A stretch of 64,000 nt of DNA, taken from assembly GCA_963700775.1 (NCBI GenBank), contig CAVOYU010000004.1:1-64000 (forward strand), in the 5' to 3' direction. The position numbers and the translations under genes were made by a program. The notes beneath the pieces are model-generated. The model did no database searches, had not been told where the DNA came from, and was given only the letters and a program-made list of their open reading frames with translations. Shown in pieces: positions 33,720 to 40,956 of this stretch. Origin of the DNA: Thermohalobaculum sp963700775 (lineage in GTDB: Bacteria; Pseudomonadota; Alphaproteobacteria; Rhodobacterales; Rhodobacteraceae). Numbering within the stretch: position 1 is the stretch's first letter; each line of letters begins with the position of its first letter.

Positions 33720-34223
33720 ATGGCAGCCGTCGAGCATCATCTTCCTGAAACCGATATACACCCGATCGACATGGTCGAGACCCTGGCCGAGCAATGCTCG
33801 TGGGATTTCGACCGGGTCGGCGAGGACCAGATCGCCGTCGCGGTCGAGGGCGCCTGGCGCACCTATTCGCTGTCGCTGATGTGGTCAGGCCATGACGACA
33901 TGCTGCGGCTGTTCTGCACCTTCGAGCTGAACCCGCCGGAAGGGCGGATCGGCGAGTTCTTCCGGCTGCTGAACATCGTCAACGACAAGATCTGGGGCGG
34001 CAGCTTCACGCTGTGGCCCGAGCAGGGGCTGCTGGCCTATCGCGGCGGGCTGACGCTGGCGGGCGGCGCCCATGCCACCGTCGAGCAGATCGAGTCCATG
34101 GTGCATACGGCGATCGGGCTCTCCGAGCGGTTCTACCCGGCCTTCCAGCTTGTCGGCTGGAGCGAGGAGACCGCCGAGGCGGCGGTCGAGGTCGCCATCG
34201 AGGAGGCTTACGGAACCGCCTGA
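33720..34223 (+). CDS. YbjN-domain protein
   Basis: 167 residues. HPIDMVETLAEQCSWDFDRVGEDQIAVAVEGAWRTYSLSLMW, LFCTFELNPPEGRIGEFFRLLNIVND and SERFYPAFQLVGWSEETAEAAVEVAIEEAYGTA are YbjN-family blocks; alphaproteobacterial members of this size are common upstream of proC. It is a cytosolic type III secretion-chaperone-like fold. Function unknown, perhaps a stress regulator. proC follows after about 80 bases on the same strand. Confidence 0.85.
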   Translation: MAAVEHHLPETDIHPIDMVETLAEQCSWDFDRVGEDQIAVAVEGAWRTYSLSLMWSGHDDMLRLFCTFELNPPEGRIGEFFRLLNIVNDKIWGGSFTLWPEQGLLAYRGGLTLAGGAHATVEQIESMVHTAIGLSERFYPAFQLVGWSEETAEAAVEVAIEEAYGTA

Positions 34224-34303
34224 CACCCGCGTCTTCGCGCGTTAGGCTCCGCGCCGGCCCCCGGGGGCCGGCGCAGGTGTTTTCGAACCTGGAGAGGGAC
34301 GCG

Positions 34304-35125
34304 ATGGCGAGGACCGATCTGAAGGCGGCGGGCGTGAAGTCGCTGGCGCTGCTCGGCTGCGGCAAGATGGGCGGGGCGATGCTGGAGGGCTGGCTGAAGG
34401 GCGGCCTGCGGCCCGGGCAGGTGCAGGTTCTGGAGCCGAAACCATCCGCCTGGCTGACCGACCTGGCGGAGAAGGGCCTGGCGCTCAATCCGGCCGAACT
34501 GGCCCCGGCCACGGTCGCGGTCATTGCGGTCAAACCTCAGATGATGACCGAGGCGGCGCCGCGGCTGAAGGCGCTGGCAGGCGGCGGGACAGTGTTCCTC
34601 TCGATCGCGGCCGGCACGCCGATTGCCGCCTTTGAGAGGCTTTTCGGCGCCGATGCGCCGGTGATCCGCTCGATGCCGAACACCCCGGCCGCGGTCGGGC
34701 GCGGGATCAGCGCCATGGTCGGCAACGCCGTCGCCACCCCGGCGCAGCTGGCGATGGCCGAAGCGCTGCTGGGGGCCATCGGCCAGGTCGTGCGGGTCAC
34801 GGACGAGGAGCAGATGCATGCGGTAACCGGGCTCTCGGGCTCGGGGCCAGCCTATGTGTTCCACATGATCGAGGCGATGGCGGAAGCCGGCAAGGCGGCC
34901 GGGCTGGCCCCGGAACTGGCGATGCGGCTTGCCCGCGCCACGGTCGCCGGCGCCGGGGCGTTGGCGGACGCATCTCCTGAGTCGGCGGCGCAGCTGCGGA
35001 TCAATGTCACCAGCCCGGCCGGAACGACGGCGGCCGGCCTTGCGGTGCTGATGCCCGAACTGCCGGGCCTGATGACCCGCACCGTGGCGGCGGCGGCCCG
35101 GCGCTCGCGGGAGCTTGCCGGGTAG
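34304..35125 (+). CDS. proC: Pyrroline-5-carboxylate reductase ProC
   Basis: 273 residues from ATG 34304 with GGAGAGGGAC upstream. Rossmann loop SLALLGCGKMGGAMLEGW, VAVIAVKPQMM, VIRSMPNTPAAVGRGI and the C-terminal LSGSGPAYVFHMIEAMAEAGKAAGL with INVTSPAGTTAAGLAVL form the P5CR family pattern. Converts pyrroline-5-carboxylate to proline with NAD(P)H, the last step of proline synthesis. Normal length. Confidence 0.95.
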   Translation: MARTDLKAAGVKSLALLGCGKMGGAMLEGWLKGGLRPGQVQVLEPKPSAWLTDLAEKGLALNPAELAPATVAVIAVKPQMMTEAAPRLKALAGGGTVFLSIAAGTPIAAFERLFGADAPVIRSMPNTPAAVGRGISAMVGNAVATPAQLAMAEALLGAIGQVVRVTDEEQMHAVTGLSGSGPAYVFHMIEAMAEAGKAAGLAPELAMRLARATVAGAGALADASPESAAQLRINVTSPAGTTAAGLAVLMPELPGLMTRTVAAAARRSRELAG

Positions 35126-35140
35126 AATCCAGAAAAATGG

Positions 35141-35190
35141 TGCGCCGCACAAATTCCGTCCTTGACAAAAATGTTGCGCTGCACAATATA
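35141..35190 (+). promoter_or_regulatory. Phasin promoter with two TGC-GCA operator-like repeats
   Basis: TTGACA at 35162-35167 and AATATA at 35185-35190 (17-base spacing) make a good sigma-70 promoter for the phasin gene. The motif TGCGCYGCACAA occurs at 35141-35152 and 35175-35186, 34 bases apart, once upstream of the -35 and once between the -35 and into the -10. Phasin genes are usually repressed by PhaR at short TGC..GCA palindromes, so these are likely PhaR sites. PhaR itself is not in the window. Confidence 0.7.
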
Positions 35191-35252
35191 GGCTCCAGCA
35201 CACAGGGACGGGCGAGGTGCCCACCCCCCGAGCACGGACTGAGGAGAATGAA

Positions 35253-35690
35253 ATGGCTGCCGAGAAATTCCCGTTTGCCTTCGACGCCGAGAAGGTCAAG
35301 GAGATGTTCAAGGGCATGAAGATGCCGATGGTCGACATGGACGCCTTCGTGTCGGCTCACCAGAAGAACTTCGACGCGATGGTCGAGGCCAACAAGGTGA
35401 TGTTCGCCGGCTACCAGGCCGTCGCCAAGCGCCAGGCCGCGCTGGTCGAGGCCGCGATCGCCGACACCAAGGACAAGTTCGCCGCTCTGCAGGGTCAGCC
35501 GATGACCGCCGACCAGGCCGCGAAGAACGCCGAGGCGGTGAAGGTCGGTTTCGAGAAGGCCGTCGCCGACGTGCGCGAGTTGGCCGAGATGGCGCAGAAG
35601 GCCAATACCGGCGCCTTCGAGGTGGTCAAGGCCCGCATCGACGAGGCCGTGGCCGAGTTCAAGGTCGCTGCCGACAAGCTGGCCGCCTGA
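35253..35690 (+). CDS. Phasin (PHA granule-associated protein)
   Basis: 145 residues from ATG 35253, GAGGAG upstream; the ORF could be read from further up but the MAAEKFPFAFDAEKVKEMFKG start fits. Phasin_2-type: FDAMVEANKVMFAGYQAVAKRQAALVEAAIADTKDKFAALQG and VGFEKAVADVRELAEMAQKANTGAFEVVKARIDEAVAEF. Small helical protein coating polyhydroxyalkanoate granules. Its strong promoter and two following hairpins suggest high, controlled expression as a single gene. Confidence 0.9.
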   Translation: MAAEKFPFAFDAEKVKEMFKGMKMPMVDMDAFVSAHQKNFDAMVEANKVMFAGYQAVAKRQAALVEAAIADTKDKFAALQGQPMTADQAAKNAEAVKVGFEKAVADVRELAEMAQKANTGAFEVVKARIDEAVAEFKVAADKLAA

Positions 35691-35706
35691 GAGCGCTCAC
35701 CACATA

Positions 35707-35775
35707 GAAGGCCCTGACCGGTAATGGCGGGCCTTCCACGGTTCGGGCCGCCTGCATCCTCCCTGCAGGCGGCCC
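35707..35775 (+). terminator. Two hairpins ending the phasin transcript
   Basis: Hairpin 1 pairs GAAGGCCC (35707-35714) with GGGCCTTC (35729-35736). Hairpin 2 pairs GGGCCGCCTGCA (35745-35756) with TGCAGGCGGCCC (35764-35775) around a seven-base loop and is followed by TCTTGATT. The second is a strong candidate intrinsic terminator. Confidence 0.8.
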
Positions 35776-35866
35776 TCTTGATTCCTGGGCGCAGGCGCGG
35801 GTATCTGGCCGCGGCCGAAGAAGCCAAGATGGCCAATGAAGCCCCAGAGCCCGGAGGAAATCCACC

Positions 35867-36220
35867 ATGCCCGCCGACAGCGCCGCCACCATCAGCTTCG
35901 ATGACTTCCTGAAGGTCGACATCCGCTGCGGCCGGGTGGTCGACGCGCAGCCGTTCCCGGAGGCGCGCAAGCCGGCGCTGAAGCTGTGGATCGATTTCGG
36001 GCCGGAGATCGGGGTGAAGAAGACTTCCGCCCAGATCACCGAGCATTACGCGCCCGAGGCGCTGATCGGCCGGCAGGTGATGGCGGTGGTCAACTTCCCG
36101 CCACGCCAGATCGGCCCGTTCATGTCCGAGGTGCTGACGCTCGGCGTCGCCGACGCCGAGGGCCGGGTGGTGCTGCTGTCCCCCGATCATGACGCGCCGC
36201 TTGGCGCTCGGATGCACTGA
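35867..36220 (+). CDS. csaA: CsaA-like tRNA-binding-domain protein
   Basis: 117 residues with GGAGG just upstream. FDDFLKVDIRCGRVVDAQPFPEARKPALKLWIDFG and GVKKTSAQITEHYAPEALIGRQVMAVVNFPPRQIGPFMSEVLTLG are the OB-fold EMAP/CsaA signatures. CsaA is a small dimeric tRNA-binding protein with chaperone-like activity; its exact role is unclear. Convergent with the zinc-ribbon gene. Confidence 0.9.
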   Translation: MPADSAATISFDDFLKVDIRCGRVVDAQPFPEARKPALKLWIDFGPEIGVKKTSAQITEHYAPEALIGRQVMAVVNFPPRQIGPFMSEVLTLGVADAEGRVVLLSPDHDAPLGARMH

Positions 36221-36378
36221 CGGACTGCACCGAAGCTGACCTTCCGCCCGCATCCTGAGCAGTCTGGCGCGGGCCTTTGCCGGCCGGTCGGAGAGATGCG
36301 GCCTTCCGGGGAAGGCATGGACGTCGTTCAAGCTCGAACAGAGTCTCGCGGCATCGCGGAGCCGCGGGCCGACCAGCC

Positions 36379-37278
36379 TTACTGCTTCGGCTCCTCGTTG
36401 CTGGAGACCTTCTCGATCTTTTCGGTGAGCCACGCCTTCCAGACCTCGGTCTGCTCGCCGAGCTCGATCCGGTAGCGGTCGATTGTGGTCACGTACTGGT
36501 TCATCGCCGGTTCGAGCTCGGGCTGCGACGCGATGATCCGCGGGTGAAGCACGTAGAGGCCGACAACCACGCTGGCGACCATCGCCACGAGGGTGAAACC
36601 GGTCATGAAGCCGCCCGACTTGCGCCGCCGTTCGCGGGCGCGCTGCATCCGCTTGGCCCGTTTCTCGTGGCGCTTGCGCAGCTGCGCCGCGTCATAGTTG
36701 TTCTGGGCCGCTTCGCCCTTCACGGCGCGGCCGAGCGTGTCGACCTGGTCGATGCGCGCCTTCAGCGGATCCTGGCGCTCCTCGGCCTCGGAATCGCGGT
36801 AGAAGCCGCGCGCCGCCGCGGAGATCGGATTGGCCGGCTCCGATTCCGCCTCCGGCTCGGCTTCCGGCGTGGTATCGGCGCTTGCCTTCAGGTCGGACAG
36901 CATCTGCCTGATCGTGGCAAGCTGATCATCGCGCGAACCCGTCGCGGCAGCGGCCTGAGCAGCCGCACCGGCCGCTGCGAAGGCCGCGCCTGACGGCATC
37001 GACGCGGCGGCGCCCGATGGCGCCGTCGGCGACGGTGCGTGTTGTTCCATCACAGGCGCAGATCCGTGCTCGGGCCGCGATGGCCCGGCCATTTCCGGCA
37101 TCCCGGCCATCTGCGGCGTTTCCGCCGCACCCGTCACCTCGGCGGGCTCCATGCCTTCCGGAAAGGCCCGCCACTTGTGCTGGCAGTTGGAGCAGCTGAC
37201 CTTGCGGCCCTGCTCGCCGATGGAATTGTCCGGCAGCTCGTAGCGCGCCTGACACGATGGGCAAACAATCTCGATCAC
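36379..37278 (-). CDS. Zinc-ribbon (MJ0042-type) membrane protein
   Basis: 299 residues. The N terminus IVCPSCQARYELPDNSIGEQGRKVSCSNCQHKW is an MJ0042-type zinc ribbon with two CxxC pairs. A long Ala/Pro/Gly-rich linker follows, then a basic stretch (RKRHEKRAKRMQRARERRRK), one transmembrane helix (GFTLVAMVASVVVGLYVLHP) and a short periplasmic tail. This is the usual gene divergent from ftsE in Rhodobacterales, with about 155 bases between. Function unknown; possibly a regulator or cell-division associate. Confidence 0.85.
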   Translation of the reverse strand: MIEIVCPSCQARYELPDNSIGEQGRKVSCSNCQHKWRAFPEGMEPAEVTGAAETPQMAGMPEMAGPSRPEHGSAPVMEQHAPSPTAPSGAAASMPSGAAFAAAGAAAQAAAATGSRDDQLATIRQMLSDLKASADTTPEAEPEAESEPANPISAAARGFYRDSEAEERQDPLKARIDQVDTLGRAVKGEAAQNNYDAAQLRKRHEKRAKRMQRARERRRKSGGFMTGFTLVAMVASVVVGLYVLHPRIIASQPELEPAMNQYVTTIDRYRIELGEQTEVWKAWLTEKIEKVSSNEEPKQ

Positions 37279-37433
37279 ACCCTACCTCCAAACCCTTGGA
37301 GCACTCTCCTGTGCCCGTTTATAAGCTTTTTTTGTCCGGACTCCAAGTCGGGCGGGACAGGTAGTGCCCCACTACTGTTGCCAAACCGCTTCGGCTGTGA
37401 TTCTTCAGTCGAGTTTGGAGGGCGGCCCGGGCA

Positions 37434-38111
37434 GTGATCTCACTCGAACAAGTCAGTTTCGGCTACGGTGGCCAGGCGACGCTGAGCGACCTTACGGTCA
37501 GTCTCACGCCCGGGTCGTTCCATTTCCTGACCGGTCCGTCGGGGGCGGGAAAGACCACGTTTCTCAAGCTGTTGTACCTGGAGCACCGGCCCGTCTCGGG
37601 GCACTTGCAGTTGTTCGGCAGCGATCCCTGGGCGCTGGGGCCGCGCGAGCTGACGCGGGTTCGCCGCCGGATCGGCATCGTGTTCCAGGACTTCCGCCTG
37701 CTCGACCACATGACAGTGCGCGAGAATGTTGCCCTTCCGCTACGGATTTCGGGCAAGGCCAAGGCCAAAGAGACAAGGGACGTCGACGAACTGATCCGTT
37801 GGGTGGGGCTGGGGCACCGCAGCGCCGCGCATCCGCCCGAGCTCTCGGCCGGCGAGAAGCAGCGCGCGGCCATCGCCCGGGCAGTGGTGGCCTCGCCCGA
37901 GATCGTGCTGGCCGACGAGCCGACCGGTAATGTGGACCCGGAGATGGGTGCGCGAATCCTGCGGCTGCTTGCCGAGTTGCACCGGCTTGGCAAGACCATC
38001 GTGGTGGCGACCCACGATCTGGGTCTGATCCGCTCGGTGAAGGGGTCGGTTGCGGCCCGCATCCTGCGGCTTTCGGAGGGCCGGCTGGCACAGGGGGCGA
38101 CGGAGCTGTGA
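37434..38111 (+). CDS. ftsE: Cell division ATPase FtsE
   Basis: 225 residues from GTG 37434. Walker A GPSGAGKTT, Q-loop IGIVFQDFRLLDHMTVRENVALPL, signature ELSAGEKQRAAIARAV and Walker B IVLADEPTGNVD, with ATHD switch. FtsE drives FtsX to activate periplasmic peptidoglycan hydrolases. Overlaps ftsX by four bases (GTGA). Confidence 0.95.
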   Translation: MISLEQVSFGYGGQATLSDLTVSLTPGSFHFLTGPSGAGKTTFLKLLYLEHRPVSGHLQLFGSDPWALGPRELTRVRRRIGIVFQDFRLLDHMTVRENVALPLRISGKAKAKETRDVDELIRWVGLGHRSAAHPPELSAGEKQRAAIARAVVASPEIVLADEPTGNVDPEMGARILRLLAELHRLGKTIVVATHDLGLIRSVKGSVAARILRLSEGRLAQGATEL

Positions 38112-39034
38112 CCCTGGCGGGCGCGATCGCTGCGCTGAGGCGGCTGGTGCCGGTTCCGTTCGCCGTCGGCGGCGGCGAGACGCCGATCGTGCCGCGGTCC
38201 GGCTGGACAGCCGGACTGACCACGCTTGCGGCGCTCGCCATGAGCTTCATGGCGGTGCTTACCCTGGCCACCGGACTTGCCGCGGACCGGCTGGCGGAGT
38301 CGTGGCGCGCCGATCTCGCCGGCAGCGCCACCGTGCGCGTCATTGCACCCAAGGGCGGGATGGAGGCGGCGGTGACCTCGGCGCTGGTGGTGCTTGGAAC
38401 CTCGCCGGGGATCGCCGGCGCGCGGGTGCTGTCGGACGCCGAGCACCGGGCGCTGCTCGAGCCCTGGCTCGGCGCCGGCGACTGGCTCGGCGACCTGCCG
38501 GTGCCGCGCCTGATAGAGGTCCGGCTCGACGGACCGGGACCGGACCCCCAGGTGCTGCAGGCCCGGCTCGACCAGGGAGCGCCGGGCGCGATCTATGATG
38601 GCCACGCCGCCTGGCGCCTGCCGCTGGAACGGGCGGCGTCGGCGCTGAGACGGCTTGCCTGGGCGGCGACGGCACTGGTTGCGCTGGCGGCGGCGGCAAT
38701 GGTTGCTCTGGCGGCCCGCGCCAGCCTGGCCGCCCATGCCGATGTGGTCCGGGTGATCCGGCTGATCGGCGCCGAGGACCGCTACATCTCGGCCGCGTTC
38801 GTCGGCCGGCTGACCGCGCGGGCGGCGCTGGGCGGAGCGGCGGGAACGCTTGCCGGCGCGGGCGCGCTGGCGCTGATGCCCGAGCTTGCGCCGGGCACGC
38901 CGATGGCCGTATCGCTGGGACCCGTGGGCGCGGGCTGGGCGTTGCTGCTCCTGGTGGTGCCCGCCGGAACCGTGCTGGTGGCCTGGCTGACGGCGCACCA
39001 GGCGGTGCGGCTGATGCTGCGCGGCATGTGGTGA
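38108..39034 (+). CDS. ftsX: Cell division permease-like protein FtsX
   Basis: 308 residues from GTG 38108. Four transmembrane segments: one near residue 45 (LAMSFMAVLTLATGLA), then ATALVALAAAAMVALAARASLAAH, the AGTLAGAGALALM segment and WALLLLVVPAGTVLVAWL, with the large periplasmic loop (TVRVIAPKGGMEAAVTSALVVLG...) that contacts hydrolase activators. The short conserved AHADVVRVIRLIGAEDRYIS links the last membrane block. Coupled to ftsE and followed 12 bases later by the acyltransferase. Confidence 0.92.
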   Translation: MTLAGAIAALRRLVPVPFAVGGGETPIVPRSGWTAGLTTLAALAMSFMAVLTLATGLAADRLAESWRADLAGSATVRVIAPKGGMEAAVTSALVVLGTSPGIAGARVLSDAEHRALLEPWLGAGDWLGDLPVPRLIEVRLDGPGPDPQVLQARLDQGAPGAIYDGHAAWRLPLERAASALRRLAWAATALVALAAAAMVALAARASLAAHADVVRVIRLIGAEDRYISAAFVGRLTARAALGGAAGTLAGAGALALMPELAPGTPMAVSLGPVGAGWALLLLVVPAGTVLVAWLTAHQAVRLMLRGMW

Positions 39035-39045
39035 GGGGGAGGGCG

Positions 39046-39777
39046 ATGCAGGGACTGCGCTCGGCGTTGCAGAACCTGGCGGTCTTCGGTCTGATGGGCG
39101 TCTTCGGCATCCTGGGGGCGCCCTTCGTGCTGTGGTCGCGCGCCTGGACGCTGGCCTGGATGAAGCTCTACGTGCGCTGGAGCCTGGGGCTGACACGGGC
39201 GATCTGCGGGCTGAGGGCGGAAATCCGGGGCCCGGTTCCCTCCGGCCCGGTGGTGGTCGCCGCCAAGCACCAGTCGCTGCTCGACGTGCTGATGCTGTTC
39301 CACGCATTGCCGGAGCCGCATTTCGTGATGAAGCGCGAACTGGTCTGGGTGCCGGTCTTCGGCCAGTACGCACTCAGGATCGGCTGCATCTGGGTGGTGC
39401 GCGAGCAGCGCGGCCAGGGCCAGACGATGATGCGCCGGCTGCAGAAGGGATGGTCCGGAACCGGCCAGATCGTGATCTACCCGCAGGGCACGCGGGTGCC
39501 GCCCGGCACCCACAAGCCCTATCGCCGCGGTGCCGCGCTGGCCTATCTGGAGCTGGGCCTGCCGATGGTGCTGGCGGCGACCAATGTGGGCTGGTTCTGG
39601 CCGAAGAAGGGGATCACCAGGCGTCCGGGCACTGCGGTGGTCGAGTTCCTCGAGACCCTGCCGCCGGGTCTGCCGCGCGACGAGGTGATGCGGCGCATGG
39701 AAGCCTCGATCGAGTCGGCCTCGGACCGGCTGGGGGCCGAGGCACAGAAGGAACTGGGTCTGACGGCGCCCGACTGA
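39046..39777 (+). CDS. 1-acyl-sn-glycerol-3-phosphate acyltransferase (PlsC-like)
   Basis: 243 residues from ATG 39046 (preceded by GAGGGGGAGGGCG). N-terminal transmembrane helix FGLMGVFGILGAPFVLWSRAW. Acyltransferase motif I is VVAAKHQSLLDVLML (HxxxxD), motif II FVMKRELVWVPVFG, motif III VIYPQGTRVPPGTHKPYRRGAALAYLELGLPMVL. Makes phosphatidic acid from lysophosphatidate in the inner membrane. Operon with ftsEX is the usual arrangement in this group. Convergent with accA 18 bases on. Confidence 0.92.
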   Translation: MQGLRSALQNLAVFGLMGVFGILGAPFVLWSRAWTLAWMKLYVRWSLGLTRAICGLRAEIRGPVPSGPVVVAAKHQSLLDVLMLFHALPEPHFVMKRELVWVPVFGQYALRIGCIWVVREQRGQGQTMMRRLQKGWSGTGQIVIYPQGTRVPPGTHKPYRRGAALAYLELGLPMVLAATNVGWFWPKKGITRRPGTAVVEFLETLPPGLPRDEVMRRMEASIESASDRLGAEAQKELGLTAPD

Positions 39778-39795
39778 CCGCCGGTCCGGCGGACC

Positions 39796-40755
39796 TCAGC
39801 CGAGCCCCTTCGCGCCCATGCCGATGAACTTCTTGCGCCGGTCGGCCCGAAGCTGGCTGGCAGAAAGCCCGTCGAGCGAGGTCAGGGCCGCCTGAATCGC
39901 CTCGCCGACCCCGGCGATCGCCGCCTTGGGGTCACGCTGGGCGCCGCCCAGGGGTTCGGGCACGATGGCGTCGATGACGCCGAGCTTGTGCAGGTCCTGG
40001 GCGGTGAGGCGCAGCGCCTGGGCCGCTTCCTTCATCTTCTCGGCGTTCTTCCAGAGGATCGAGGCGCAGCCCTCGGGCGAGATCACCGAGTAGATCGCGT
40101 GCTCGAGCATGATCACCCGGTTCGCGGTCGCGAATGCCACCGCGCCGCCCGATCCGCCCTCGCCGATCACCACCGAGATCAGCGGCGCGTGCAGCCTCAG
40201 GCACATGTCGGTGGCCCGCGCGATCGCCTCGGCCTGGCCGCGTTCCTCGGCGCCCTTGCCGGGATAGGCGCCGGGGGTGTCGACGAGCGTGATCACGGCG
40301 AGGCCGAAGCGGTCGGCCATTTCCATCAGCCGCACCGCCTTGCGATAGCCCTCGGGCCGGGCCATGCCGAAATTGCGCTCGAGCCGGGTCTTGGTGTCGG
40401 CGCCCTTCTCGTGGCCGATCACAACCACGGGACGGTCGTTGAAGCGGGCGAGCCCGCCCATCACCGCGTGGTCCTCGGCGAAGTTGCGGTCGCCGGCGAG
40501 CGGCGTGAACTCGCTGAAAAGCGCCTCGATGTAGTTCTTGGCGTGCGGCCTGTCCGGGTGGCGGGCGACCTGGCACTTCTGCCAGGGGGTCAGTTCCCCG
40601 TAGAGTTCGCGCAGCATCTCGCGCGCCTTGCCCTCGAGCTGATCGGCTTCGCCCTCGACCTTGAGATTGGGGTCTTGCCGGGCCATGGCGCGCAACTCGG
40701 TCGCCTTGCCCTGGAGCTCGGCCAGGCCCTTTTCGAAGTCGAGATAGTTCTGCAT
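39796..40755 (-). CDS. accA: Acetyl-CoA carboxylase carboxyltransferase subunit alpha
   Basis: 319 residues from ATG 40755 (MQNYLDFEKGLAELQGKATELRAMAR); upstream codons show no similarity. Crotonase-type CT domain: AVMGGLARFNDRPVVVIGHEKGADTKTRLERNFGMARPEGYRKA, VDTPGAYPGKGAEERGQAEAIARATD, VIGEGGSGGAVAFATANRVIMLEHAIYSVISPEGCASILWK. With AccD it transfers the carboxyl group to acetyl-CoA, the first committed step of fatty-acid synthesis. accD is not in the window. Confidence 0.97.
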   Translation of the reverse strand: MQNYLDFEKGLAELQGKATELRAMARQDPNLKVEGEADQLEGKAREMLRELYGELTPWQKCQVARHPDRPHAKNYIEALFSEFTPLAGDRNFAEDHAVMGGLARFNDRPVVVIGHEKGADTKTRLERNFGMARPEGYRKAVRLMEMADRFGLAVITLVDTPGAYPGKGAEERGQAEAIARATDMCLRLHAPLISVVIGEGGSGGAVAFATANRVIMLEHAIYSVISPEGCASILWKNAEKMKEAAQALRLTAQDLHKLGVIDAIVPEPLGGAQRDPKAAIAGVGEAIQAALTSLDGLSASQLRADRRKKFIGMGAKGLG

Positions 40756-40891
40756 CCCGGTCTGTCCCTGCGGCACCGGTTCCGGCCGGCGACGTTTCGC
40801 CGAACTATGGCATTTGCCTCCGGAATGCAATCCGGAGCCGGGCCAGGGCGGCGGCGCGGCCCGGCTGCGTTTACCCGGTATTTAGCATGTC

Positions 40892-40910
40892 TGTTAGGCC
40901 CGGGCTAACA
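40892..40910. promoter_or_regulatory. Near-palindrome in the accA/serralysin divergent gap
   Basis: TGTTAGGCCCGGGCTAACA has TGTTAG and CTAACA arms around GCCCGGG. It lies 47 bases upstream of the protease ATG and 137 bases from accA, a suitable place for a regulator. No protein is known to match it. Confidence 0.35.
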
Positions 40911-40956
40911 ATACGGACCTAGCTTCGCGGGGACGGCAGGCGGGCGGTGCGGGTGG

